From Rhodospirillaceae bacterium (GTDB lineage Bacteria; Pseudomonadota; Alphaproteobacteria; Rhodospirillales; Rhodospirillaceae), in contig JABJAH010000018.1 in NCBI GenBank assembly GCA_018666155.1, forward strand, positions 50,463 to 114,462: a stretch of DNA of 64,000 nucleotides, read 5' to 3'. The translations under genes were made by a program, and so were the position numbers. Below the pieces are notes generated by a model. That model was not told the DNA's origin, searched no databases, and saw nothing but the letters and a program-made list of their open reading frames with translations. This document shows, piece after piece, positions 56,706 to 64,000 of the stretch; position 1 is the first letter of the stretch, and each line of letters opens with the position of its first letter.

Positions 56706-59246
56706 CTAGAAGTTGTACGAAGCTCGGACACCGAACTGGCGCAATTTAGGTGCGCTCAGAGCAATACCCTGTTGTGCCGTAAACTCGAACGGGAACAGGC
56801 CGCCCTGGTCAGCCGAGAAGTCAGTCCAGCGTTGTCCAGCCAGCCATGTCTTATCGTTGAACAGGTTGGTAACAAAGCCTTCCAAACGCACGGTATCGTT
56901 GGTGAAGCCAATGCGCAGGTTAGACAGAACCTGTGAACCCACATAAGCAAAGTTGGCTTCGTCAGCGAAGCGCTTGCCAGTGTAGGAAGCATCCCAACGA
57001 ATGAAGTAGTCCCAATCGTCGGTCAGACTGTCGGTCCATGTTCCAGCAAGCGAGCCGCTCCATTTCGGGAACTGAACGGGACGGTTGCCATCACAAACCA
57101 AACGGCCATCAGCGGCCGGCGGGGCGAAGTCATCCGTGAACCCACATTCGAAGTTTTTGAACTCAGCTTCGGCGTAGTTCAAACCCCAATCAAAGGTGAG
57201 GTTTTCAGTAACCGCAGCTGATCCTTCGAACTCAACGCCCTTAAACTCGGTATTGAATCCACCGATGGTGGCGTTCAACGCGATTTGGGACATTGCAGCG
57301 TCGTTCCGCTCGATTGTCGCACCAGTTCTGGTCTTCTGGTTTGTCCACTTCATGTAGTAAGCAACGAGGGAGAAGTTGACCCGGTTGTCCATGAACTGCT
57401 GTTTCCAGCCGAGTTCGTAGTTGTCGAGCGTTTCTTCGCCCAAGAACACGTCGGTATCGATCTGAGAGAAGATCAAGTCGATGTCATCAGAAGGACGGTT
57501 GACGACGTCGGCGTTGAAGTAACCAGGTGTGTTACCACGGGAGAATGTGGCCCACAGGTTGGTTGCATCGCTCGGTTGGTACTGCAAGGTGACGCGAGGT
57601 AAGAACTTTTTAAAGGACTGACCAAGTTCGCCGCCATTGCCGGTGGCAAGTGCTTGAATTTGCGGCGCAAAACCAAGGGTGTCTGTCACACCAGGAAGAA
57701 TGACAGTGATGTTATCTTCTTGATAACGCCATTCGAAGTCGAACGAAAACTCATCGGTGAACTGATAGCCGAAGGTGCCGAACACACCTTTGGTTTCCCC
57801 ACCGTTCTCAGGACCAATGGTCAGAGGCGGAAAGAAACACGGGCATAATCCATCTGCCGTGCGGCCAAGAGCCGTGTCGAGATCAAACGATGCAGGACCA
57901 GTGAGTCCACCATCTGTGCCGACAGCCACTTCGCCACCCTGGAAGGTGGCTTGGAAGCCCCCGTCAAAGTAGCTAACGCCGAGCATCCAGGTCAGGTCGT
58001 TGTCGTCTCCTGATGTGATGCGGACTTCGGCTTGCTTGACCGTGTTCTGTGACGGATCGCGAGACAACCAGTTGGCAACGGGCGTCAAGTCGAAGTCACG
58101 AATGAACACAGAGTTCTCTTTGCCGTAGCCGGCTAAGACAGAGATTGAGGACCCTTCGAAGAACCCTGACGCATTGAGATCGTAATCAACATTGAGGGAG
58201 AAGCGGAGGTTGTTGCGCCGCAGGCCCACTTGATCAATGTACGGTGCGCCGGGGAAATCAGGCACAACGTTGTTCCAAAAGTTGATCAGATCAGGCGACA
58301 GTGCCGTTGAGGAATCGATGATGCTAGCGACTTCCGGAATTTCACCGCAGACCCAGTCTGTCAGGGGCAAGCCATTAGCTCTGGTCTGGCCAGCTGTGCG
58401 CGTTGCAAGACAGTTGGTCAGGTTGGCGGTGTTATTGCCACGCAGTCCGAGTGGACCACTGATGAACGCCTGTGCTGGTGAACTATCGTTATCTTTAGAA
58501 TAGATCGCATGCAGCTTGATCGTTAGATCGTCATTTGGCGTCGCATACAAAGTGCCCATCATCGTGTCTGTGCGTTCCGCACCCAAGTCACCGCCATCTG
58601 AGGCGGAGTATTGGCCGTCGGTGCCATAGCCACGGACAAAGGCGCGATAGGCTAGCTTGTCTTCGACAAGCGGACCTTCATGCGAAAACGTAACATCATA
58701 AGTGCCGTCTTCGGCGAAACGGGTGGAGGCCCGTCCAGAGTATTCAGTCGTGCTCGGTGTTTTGGTGATGAAGTTCACCGCACCGGCGAAGGTCGAACGT
58801 CCCAGCCATGCAGAGGACGGGCCTTTAACAACTTCGATACGCTCAAAGTTTTCGTTGCCCATGCTGGACACGCCGCCAGGCATATAGATGCCATCCAAAA
58901 AAGCGGACCCAGTTTGTGCAAACGGCTCTTTCAATTCAGAACCAAGGCCACGGAAGCGAATGGCGGTGTAAACACGGCCAGGCTCTTGAACGCCTTGTTC
59001 GTTGAATTGCAGGCCAGGTGTGAATTTGGCCAAGTCAACGAGGTTAGGTGCCCCAATGGCTTCCATCTGCTGAGATGAGAAGGCTGTGATGGCAACGGGA
59101 ATTTCTTGCAGGCTTTCAGAACGCTTACGCGCTGTGACCACAATTTCTTCGAGGGCGACACTCTGTGCTTCAGCAACTAATGGAAATGCCATCACCGCCG
59201 CTGTCGCAAGAGCAAGGCCTCGAAGACCAAATCTCTTAAGTTTCAT
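56706..59246 (-). CDS. TonB-dependent outer-membrane receptor (divergent pair, left)
   Basis: An 846-residue receptor. AGGGGA lies six bases before ATG 59246. Signal peptide: KLKRFGLRGLALATAAVMAFPLVAEAQ. The TonB box-like segment is ALEEIVVTARKRSES, then plug motifs IPVAITAFSSQQMEAIG, AIRFRGLG, ERIEVVKGPSSAWLGRSTFAGAVNFITK. The barrel ends FGVRASYNF. A loop is bracketed by two cysteines 20 residues apart (NC...VCGEIPEV), as in its homologues. An additional CPC pair (LCPCFFPPL) near 460 is unique to this copy. Ligand unknown. It is homologous to the divergent receptor at 59722. Confidence 0.93.
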   Translation of the reverse strand: MKLKRFGLRGLALATAAVMAFPLVAEAQSVALEEIVVTARKRSESLQEIPVAITAFSSQQMEAIGAPNLVDLAKFTPGLQFNEQGVQEPGRVYTAIRFRGLGSELKEPFAQTGSAFLDGIYMPGGVSSMGNENFERIEVVKGPSSAWLGRSTFAGAVNFITKTPSTTEYSGRASTRFAEDGTYDVTFSHEGPLVEDKLAYRAFVRGYGTDGQYSASDGGDLGAERTDTMMGTLYATPNDDLTIKLHAIYSKDNDSSPAQAFISGPLGLRGNNTANLTNCLATRTAGQTRANGLPLTDWVCGEIPEVASIIDSSTALSPDLINFWNNVVPDFPGAPYIDQVGLRRNNLRFSLNVDYDLNASGFFEGSSISVLAGYGKENSVFIRDFDLTPVANWLSRDPSQNTVKQAEVRITSGDDNDLTWMLGVSYFDGGFQATFQGGEVAVGTDGGLTGPASFDLDTALGRTADGLCPCFFPPLTIGPENGGETKGVFGTFGYQFTDEFSFDFEWRYQEDNITVILPGVTDTLGFAPQIQALATGNGGELGQSFKKFLPRVTLQYQPSDATNLWATFSRGNTPGYFNADVVNRPSDDIDLIFSQIDTDVFLGEETLDNYELGWKQQFMDNRVNFSLVAYYMKWTNQKTRTGATIERNDAAMSQIALNATIGGFNTEFKGVEFEGSAAVTENLTFDWGLNYAEAEFKNFECGFTDDFAPPAADGRLVCDGNRPVQFPKWSGSLAGTWTDSLTDDWDYFIRWDASYTGKRFADEANFAYVGSQVLSNLRIGFTNDTVRLEGFVTNLFNDKTWLAGQRWTDFSADQGGLFPFEFTAQQGIALSAPKLRQFGVRASYNF

Positions 59247-59452
59247 GAAGTGTCCCCTTTCGCGGGTGTATCAATTTTAGGTCGACCGAACTTCGGTAAA
59301 CATAAACGGGGGTACACAGCGTTGGCGCCAGCCAGCATCCCCAAATGCAGCCGAAGAGGCGCAAAGATTAGCGATTATGGCCCCGTGGAAAAGCCTAAAC
59401 ACTCTTGTATGAACAAACCGCCCTAATGCGCGGCATTTATGCAACACACCAA

Positions 59453-59475
59453 GTCGATTAATTAGAATAATCGAC
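59453..59475. repeat. Perfect 8-bp inverted repeat, candidate operator
   Basis: GTCGATTA (59453-59460) and TAATCGAC (59468-59475) with a 7-base centre ATTAGAA. The arms and spacing fit a homodimeric regulator. Placed between the two divergent receptor genes. Confidence 0.6.
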
Positions 59476-59496
59476 TAATAATTAGCCAGAATGTTA

Positions 59497-59515
59497 GAAA
59501 AATAGACTATTTTTC
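59497..59515. repeat. Perfect 9-bp palindrome, candidate operator
   Basis: GAAAAATAG (59497-59505), one central A, CTATTTTTC (59507-59515). Too tight for an RNA hairpin terminator; better read as a protein-binding site. About 22 bases from the first repeat. Confidence 0.6.
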
Positions 59516-59721
59516 CGGAATAGGCGACGTGTTGCAAAGAGGTCATAGCTCGCTGTTATTTCAGGATTTCAGCGGTTTTCGGGTTGCGACATTTTCGCAT
59601 ACGGCGCATTCATAATGTTCGAAACTAAGAGAAATTCCCTTTTGGCGTCGCGTGGGGCCAGAAGACAAGCAGCGGTGCGAATTCGTGCCGTTCAATCACA
59701 ACTGGGGGGGATCATAAACCT

Positions 59722-62178
59722 ATGACCTTTTTAACTCGCTTAAGTGCCGGTGTTGCCGGTATCGCCATAGCGGCAACTGGGGTGGTCGATAACGCCGCCG
59801 TTGCGCAAAATTTGGCGTTAGAAGAAATCGTGGTTACAGCTCGTAAGCGCGAAGAGTCATTGCTCGACATTCCGGTCGCCATTTCGGCGTTCTCATTCGA
59901 TCAGCTTGATCGCAGTGGCTTCAGCAGCCTTGAAGATCTTTCGTTCGTTACGGCTGGCATGCACTTCAACAAGCAGGGCGGTCAGATCCCCGGTCGTGTT
60001 AACACGTCGGTGCGTTTCCGCGGTATGGACTCCAACCAGTCCGCCGCATCGCAGCAACTCGGCACGGTCTTCCTTGATGGCGTCTATGTCTCCCAAGGCG
60101 TCGCCAGCTTGGACTTCTCAAACCTTGAGCGCGTTGAAATTATCAAAGGCCCGCAGTCGGCGACCTTCGGTCGTTCCACATTTGCTGGTGCGGTCAACTA
60201 TGTGACCAAGACCCCGGGCTTTGAATACGAAGGCCGCGCAGCTGCCCAATGGGGAGAAGATGGCCACTATGACGTTTCTTTGTCCCACGAAGGACCGATT
60301 GTTGACGGCAAGCTAGCCTACAGAATTTCGGCCCGTGGTTATGGCACCGACGGTCAGTATCGCTCAAACTCTGATGGCGGTGAACTCGGCCGCGAGCGCA
60401 CAGAAACTTTGCAAGCGGTTTTGTTTGCTCAACCCTCAGAAAACTTTACCTCCAAGCTTCGGGTTTTGTATTCGCGCGATAATGATGGTCCGTCAGCAGG
60501 CTTGTTACTCGGCTCGTCATTATCGGATCGTGGGAGTGGCTTAGCCAACGCTGGTACCAACTGTTACTCTCAAGGTATCACGTCTCCAGCCGACACCGGC
60601 GCTGATTACTTCTGTGGCGCTGTGCCCCAGGTTGATGTTGATTCCTTTATCGCAACGAACACTGCGTTGACGGCTTTCGATATTGCTGCTTTCCGTGCAG
60701 AAACATCTACTGATCCACGTAATGGCATCGAGCGGCTTAAGGTCCCTGGTGTGCCGCTGGTCGATTTCGTTGGCCTACGTCGTAAACAGTGGCGTGTGTC
60801 TTTGCTCTCTGACTATGAGTTTGATGATGGCCACTCAATCAGCTCGGTGCTCGGCTTTAGCGACATGCGTGCGGCCTGGGTACGGGACTTTGATTTGACA
60901 GGCGCGCAGAACTTCCTGTCACAAGATCCTCAGCGGCACGAAGATTACACCGCTGAACTCACTTTAGATTCTCCTCAAGACCAAGACTTCCGCTACTCCA
61001 TTGGTGCCAACTACTTCTCGGTTGATTACATCCAACAGGGTAACGGCGGCCTTAACATTTGGGGGTCTGATGGCGGTGTTACTATTGGTATCGGCGGCGT
61101 TCCTGTCCCCGGTCCGCATACACTTGTTAGCACTAGCTTCCCGAACGAAGGTGGCGAGACGATTGGTGTGTTTGGCTCCTTGGCCTATGACATCACCGAA
61201 GATCTGACCGTCGACTTTGAATGGCGGTATCAAGAAGACACCATCCAGCAGGATGATCGCACCACGCCTGGTGTCGATTTTGAAGACAAGTTCAAGAGCT
61301 TCTTGCCTCGTGTCACGGTGTCCTACAATCCGATGGAGAATTCCACCATCTGGGCGACCTACTCCGAAGGGAACTTACCGGGCTTTTTCAACACCGACTT
61401 GGCTGGTTTAACTCAAGCAGACTTTGACCTAGTGTCCGGCGTTGTTGGTGGAAACCTCAGTCTCTTCAACGACGAAGAAGAGTTGATCAACTACGAACTC
61501 GGTTGGAAGCAGCAGTTGATGGACAACCGGCTCTACTTCTCCTTGGTTGCCTACCACATGGACTGGTCAAACCTGAAAACCCGTCAGGGCGTGCCCATTA
61601 CCGATTCCACTGGCACTGACCGTGTGCTGAACCTGCAGTTTAACGCTGGTGATGCTGATCTCGATGGTATCGAACTTGAAGGTGGCTTTGCCCTCAATGA
61701 GAACTTCTCGGGTGATTTCACGATCAACTACGCCAAAGGGGAATACGGCACATTGACTTGCGGCTTCTCGCCGTTTGCTCCCTCTGCAACGCGAACAGAT
61801 TGTTCTGGCAACACGCCGGCGCGTTATCCAGATTGGAGTGGATCGTTCTCAACCACGTGGACCGATCAGCTCACTAACGATTGGGATTACTTCATTCGTT
61901 TCGACGGTCACTATTTCGGCCGTGCCTTTAACGAAGAGAAGAACTTCTCCTACATCGGCAAATACTGGCGCTTCAATCTGCGTGCCGGCTTCGAAATGGA
62001 AGGCACACGCATCGAAGGCTATGTCAAAAACATCTTTGATGATGACAGCTACCTCGCTGGTGCACGTTGGTCCGATTTCTCTGGTGCCAGCCTGTTTGAC
62101 TTCCTCTTCAGCCAAGGCGTCGCAGCGACACCAGCTGAAAAGCGTCAGTTCGGCGTCAAGATCGTTCACACCTTCTAA
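59722..62178 (+). CDS. TonB-dependent outer-membrane receptor (divergent pair, right)
   Basis: An 818-residue receptor. Signal peptide: about residues 1-29 (TFLTRLSAGVAGIAIAATGVVDNAAVAQ). The TonB-box-like segment is ALEEIVVTARKREES, then plug motifs IPVAISAFSFDQLDRSG, VRFRGMD, LERVEIIKGPQSATFGRSTFAGAVNYVTK. The cysteine-bracketed loop is NC...FCGAVPQV with 16 residues between. The barrel ends FGVKIVHTF. It shares RGYGTDGQY, FEWRYQED and YELGWKQQLMDNRLYFSLVAYHMDWSN with the left receptor, so the two are clear paralogues. Its own terminator follows at 62219. Confidence 0.93.
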   Translation: MTFLTRLSAGVAGIAIAATGVVDNAAVAQNLALEEIVVTARKREESLLDIPVAISAFSFDQLDRSGFSSLEDLSFVTAGMHFNKQGGQIPGRVNTSVRFRGMDSNQSAASQQLGTVFLDGVYVSQGVASLDFSNLERVEIIKGPQSATFGRSTFAGAVNYVTKTPGFEYEGRAAAQWGEDGHYDVSLSHEGPIVDGKLAYRISARGYGTDGQYRSNSDGGELGRERTETLQAVLFAQPSENFTSKLRVLYSRDNDGPSAGLLLGSSLSDRGSGLANAGTNCYSQGITSPADTGADYFCGAVPQVDVDSFIATNTALTAFDIAAFRAETSTDPRNGIERLKVPGVPLVDFVGLRRKQWRVSLLSDYEFDDGHSISSVLGFSDMRAAWVRDFDLTGAQNFLSQDPQRHEDYTAELTLDSPQDQDFRYSIGANYFSVDYIQQGNGGLNIWGSDGGVTIGIGGVPVPGPHTLVSTSFPNEGGETIGVFGSLAYDITEDLTVDFEWRYQEDTIQQDDRTTPGVDFEDKFKSFLPRVTVSYNPMENSTIWATYSEGNLPGFFNTDLAGLTQADFDLVSGVVGGNLSLFNDEEELINYELGWKQQLMDNRLYFSLVAYHMDWSNLKTRQGVPITDSTGTDRVLNLQFNAGDADLDGIELEGGFALNENFSGDFTINYAKGEYGTLTCGFSPFAPSATRTDCSGNTPARYPDWSGSFSTTWTDQLTNDWDYFIRFDGHYFGRAFNEEKNFSYIGKYWRFNLRAGFEMEGTRIEGYVKNIFDDDSYLAGARWSDFSGASLFDFLFSQGVAATPAEKRQFGVKIVHTF

Positions 62179-62218
62179 GGTGAGCACCTAAACAACGAAG
62201 CCACATCGGCTAAGATTT

Positions 62219-62253
62219 GAGGCCCTCGGAGCAATCCGGGGGCCTCTTTCTTT
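62219..62253 (+). terminator. Intrinsic terminator after the right TonB-dependent receptor gene
   Basis: 12-bp stem GAGGCCCTCGGA (62219-62230) / TCCGGGGGCCTC (62235-62246), one wobble pair, loop GCAA, then TTTCTTT. 40 bases after the stop codon. Confidence 0.9.
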
Positions 62254-62377
62254 GGCGGGCGCGAACTGAAAGCGCCGTCACAAGCGTCTGTGGGTTTACA
62301 TGGGCGGCAAAAATTGATCTTTGTCTTTATTATAGAGTTACCAAGCAGAGACAGCTTTCGAACCACAGGATTGCGCC

Positions 62378-63571
62378 ATGAAAGAAGATACAAAAATCAT
62401 CCACGGTGGCGGCAAAAACGCCCTCAAGCACGGTGTGGTCAACACGCCGGTCTATCGGGCGTCCACAGTTATTTTTGCCGATACGGACCAGATGCAGGCC
62501 GCTTCTGAAGGGGCGATCAATAAGCAGCAAAAGGTTCACTTTTACGGACGCAAGGGTTCGCCAACGTCTTGGACTCTGGAAGAAGCTTTGACAGACCTTG
62601 AGCAGGGCTTTGACACGGTCCTTGCTCCATCCGGCCTTAATGCGGTGACGACGGCGCTTTTTTGTTTTCTCAAGGCTGGCGACCATTTGCTTATGGTCGA
62701 TTCTGTCTACGAACCAACGAGGCGTTTCTGTGACAAAACCCTCGCCCGCTTCGGTGTTGAGACCACCTATTACGATCCACTGATAGGCGCCGGCATCGCA
62801 GATCTATTGCGACCCAATACAACAGTGGTTTTTACGGAGAGCCCTGGGTCCCATACCTTCGAGATGCAAGATCTGCCAGCGATTGCGACAACTGCCCACG
62901 GGGTCAATGAAGACATCGTTGTCATGATCGATAACACGTGGGCGTCTCCGCTGTTTCACAAGCCGCTCACCCTCGGCGCTGATATCTCAATTCAAGCCTG
63001 CACGAAGTATATCGTCGGTCACTCCGACGCCATGTTGGGCAGCATCACAGCCGTTGAGAAACATTATCCGACCCTTTACTCGGGGCGCCAAGAAGTGGGT
63101 GTGGCCTCGAGTCCCGACGATGCGTACCTCGCGACCCGCGGATTGCGCACGCTTGGTGTTCGACTTCGCCAGCATGAAGTGAACACGCTGAAAATCGCGA
63201 AATGGTTTCAGGCCCGCCCTGAGGTTGATCGCGTGTTGTATCCGGCATTGCCCGAAGACCCTGGCCATGAAATTTGGAAGCGGGACTTTACCGGCGCGAG
63301 TGGATTGTTTGGTGTCATTTTCAAAAAAACATCTCGCGACGCTGTCTACGCGATGCTCAACGGAATGAAATACTTTCCCCTCGGGTTCTCGTGGGGTGGC
63401 TACGAAAGCCTTATGTGTTCATCCTTCCCAAAAAAGGGTCGCACGGCGACGGGTTGGGCTCATCCCGAGCCGGGTATCCGTCTTCACATCGGTCTTGAAG
63501 ACACCGATGATCTGATCGCCGACCTTGAGGAAGGCTTGGCCCGTTTTAATGCCGTGCTCAACGGCGGATAG
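62378..63571 (+). CDS. metC: Cystathionine beta-lyase (Cys/Met metabolism PLP enzyme)
   Basis: A 397-residue PLP enzyme of the gamma-family. Motifs: HGGGKNALKHGVVNTPVYRASTV, YGRKGSPTSWTLEEAL, LAPSGLNAVTTALF, MIDNTWASPLFHKPLTLGADISIQACTKYIVGHSDAMLG with the PLP lysine in CTKYIVGHSD. YGRKGSPT and SPGSHTFEMQDLPAIA favour cystathionine beta-lyase over gamma-synthase. It cleaves cystathionine to homocysteine, pyruvate and ammonia, or may be a cysteine desulfhydrase. Its neighbour on the left is a TBDT, so a role in sulfur scavenging is possible but not shown. Confidence 0.9.
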   Translation: MKEDTKIIHGGGKNALKHGVVNTPVYRASTVIFADTDQMQAASEGAINKQQKVHFYGRKGSPTSWTLEEALTDLEQGFDTVLAPSGLNAVTTALFCFLKAGDHLLMVDSVYEPTRRFCDKTLARFGVETTYYDPLIGAGIADLLRPNTTVVFTESPGSHTFEMQDLPAIATTAHGVNEDIVVMIDNTWASPLFHKPLTLGADISIQACTKYIVGHSDAMLGSITAVEKHYPTLYSGRQEVGVASSPDDAYLATRGLRTLGVRLRQHEVNTLKIAKWFQARPEVDRVLYPALPEDPGHEIWKRDFTGASGLFGVIFKKTSRDAVYAMLNGMKYFPLGFSWGGYESLMCSSFPKKGRTATGWAHPEPGIRLHIGLEDTDDLIADLEEGLARFNAVLNGG

Positions 63572-63580
63572 GCCGACTGC

Positions 63581-64000
63581 GTGACACCGCGCAACCAGGA
63601 CGAATCAGCGGCCGCAACATTACGCGATGGCTTTGACCTGCATCAGTCCGGCGATTTGAAGGGGGCCGAGCGGTGTTACCGTCGCATACTAAAAAAAGAT
63701 AAGACACACGTCGAAGCGCTCTACCTTCTCGGCAGCCTACATTTACAAACCGGAGATTATAAACGAGCGGAGGTGGGGCTCCGTGCTGCCCTAGCAGAGC
63801 AGCCGACTCACGCACAAGCGCTCTATAATCTGGCACGCGTGCTGATGGACACCGACCGTTACGCGGAAGCCGAGACGCAGTTGCACCTCGTGATTTCTGC
63901 GCAGCCTAACAATGTGTCGGCACTCCGCAATTTGGGAGTCACATGTCTCTCTCTCGGTAAGTCTAAAGCGGCTGCTCCGCCTCTCGAAACCGCTGTTCAA
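63581..64000 (+). CDS. TPR-repeat protein, 3' part cut by window edge
   Basis: Reading from GTG 63581 to the window edge gives 140 residues without a stop. TPR motifs: LRDGFDLHQSGDLKGAERCYRRIL, EALYLLGSLHLQTGDYKRAEVGLRAALAEQ, AQALYNLARVLMDTDRYAEAETQLHLVI and VSALRNLGVTCLSLGKSKAAAPPLETAV. Such N-terminal TPR arrays in alphaproteobacteria often precede a sulfotransferase or glycosyltransferase domain, but nothing of that kind is visible here. It starts 9 bp after metC, so it may be cotranscribed. The start is uncertain. Confidence 0.7.
   Translation, partial: MTPRNQDESAAATLRDGFDLHQSGDLKGAERCYRRILKKDKTHVEALYLLGSLHLQTGDYKRAEVGLRAALAEQPTHAQALYNLARVLMDTDRYAEAETQLHLVISAQPNNVSALRNLGVTCLSLGKSKAAAPPLETAVQ

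Larger units (their letters stand above)
59247..59721. promoter_or_regulatory. Divergent promoter region between two TonB-dependent receptor genes
   Basis: 475 bases, locally AT-rich (about 59455-59520). It holds two strong palindromes (separate entries) and a small dyad TGCGA (59585-59589) / TCGCA (59595-59599). GGGGGGGA just before 59722 is the ribosome site of the right gene. I found no gene in it. No regulator gene is next to it. Confidence 0.55.

Overview
The window looks like a chromosomal segment of an aerobic, ubiquinone-using, Gram-negative alphaproteobacterium, probably of Rhodospirillales or a related marine type. The reasons are the gene order mutM - enoyl-CoA hydratase - rpsT - dnaA - dnaN - recF - gyrB, a complete System I cytochrome c maturation operon (ccmA to ccmI), ubiE/ubiB, a SUV3-like helicase next to an S4-domain gene and fdxA/carD, and several outer-membrane TonB-dependent receptors. 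I see no rRNA or tRNA gene, CRISPR array, transposase, integrase or prophage gene.

Layout. 1-6.8 kb: a partial rlmN and an OmpA-type lipoprotein, then a minus-strand housekeeping run moeB, dut, coaBC, ubiB, ubiE. 6.9-16.3 kb: the plus-strand replication block mutM, a small exported protein, enoyl-CoA hydratase, rpsT, dnaA, dnaN, recF, gyrB. 16.7-23.9 kb: a TonB-dependent receptor (TBDT), a lone ribbon-helix-helix protein, a class A PBP, a Bcr/CflA-type transporter and an exported SleB-type hydrolase. 23.9-33.1 kb: one minus-strand operon ccmAB-ccmCDEFGHI-sco1-ycgN-ygjP with many ATGA-type overlaps. 33.3-48.6 kb: acnA followed by a tandem alpha/beta-hydrolase protein that lacks both nucleophiles, a DUF1223 protein, htpG with a heat-shock-type promoter, an HPF/RaiA protein, SUV3-like helicase, S4 protein, TerB-like protein, FdxA, CarD, an M48 lipoprotein protease and a nuclease-fold protein. 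48.6-64 kb: an accessory-looking stretch with a lipocalin-like protein, an EpmC-like protein, a Tat-exported nitrilase-fold enzyme, an exported CpcT/CpeT-family protein, three tandem paralogous family-5 solute-binding proteins with no permease, two divergent TBDTs, a cystathionine beta-lyase-type enzyme and a partial TPR protein.

How the parts work together. The left half is informational and core metabolism. The ccm operon exports and attaches haem to apocytochromes, and SCO1 next to it fits copper insertion into cytochrome oxidase, so this is a respiratory-chain assembly locus. The right end reads as a nutrient-scavenging locus: TBDTs would move a ligand over the outer membrane and three periplasmic binding proteins would capture it, but no inner-membrane ABC permease or ATPase is present in the window. 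The ligand cannot be told from sequence alone.

The most interesting things are the trio of permease-less binding proteins flanked by divergent TBDTs with two strong palindromes between them, the catalytically dead-looking tandem hydrolase behind acnA, the CpcT-family protein with an unassigned C-terminal half outside phycobilisome context, and the repeat-rich upstream regions of dnaA, dnaN and the first TBDT. I do not see one clearly new multi-gene system; the 50-62 kb cluster is the best candidate.
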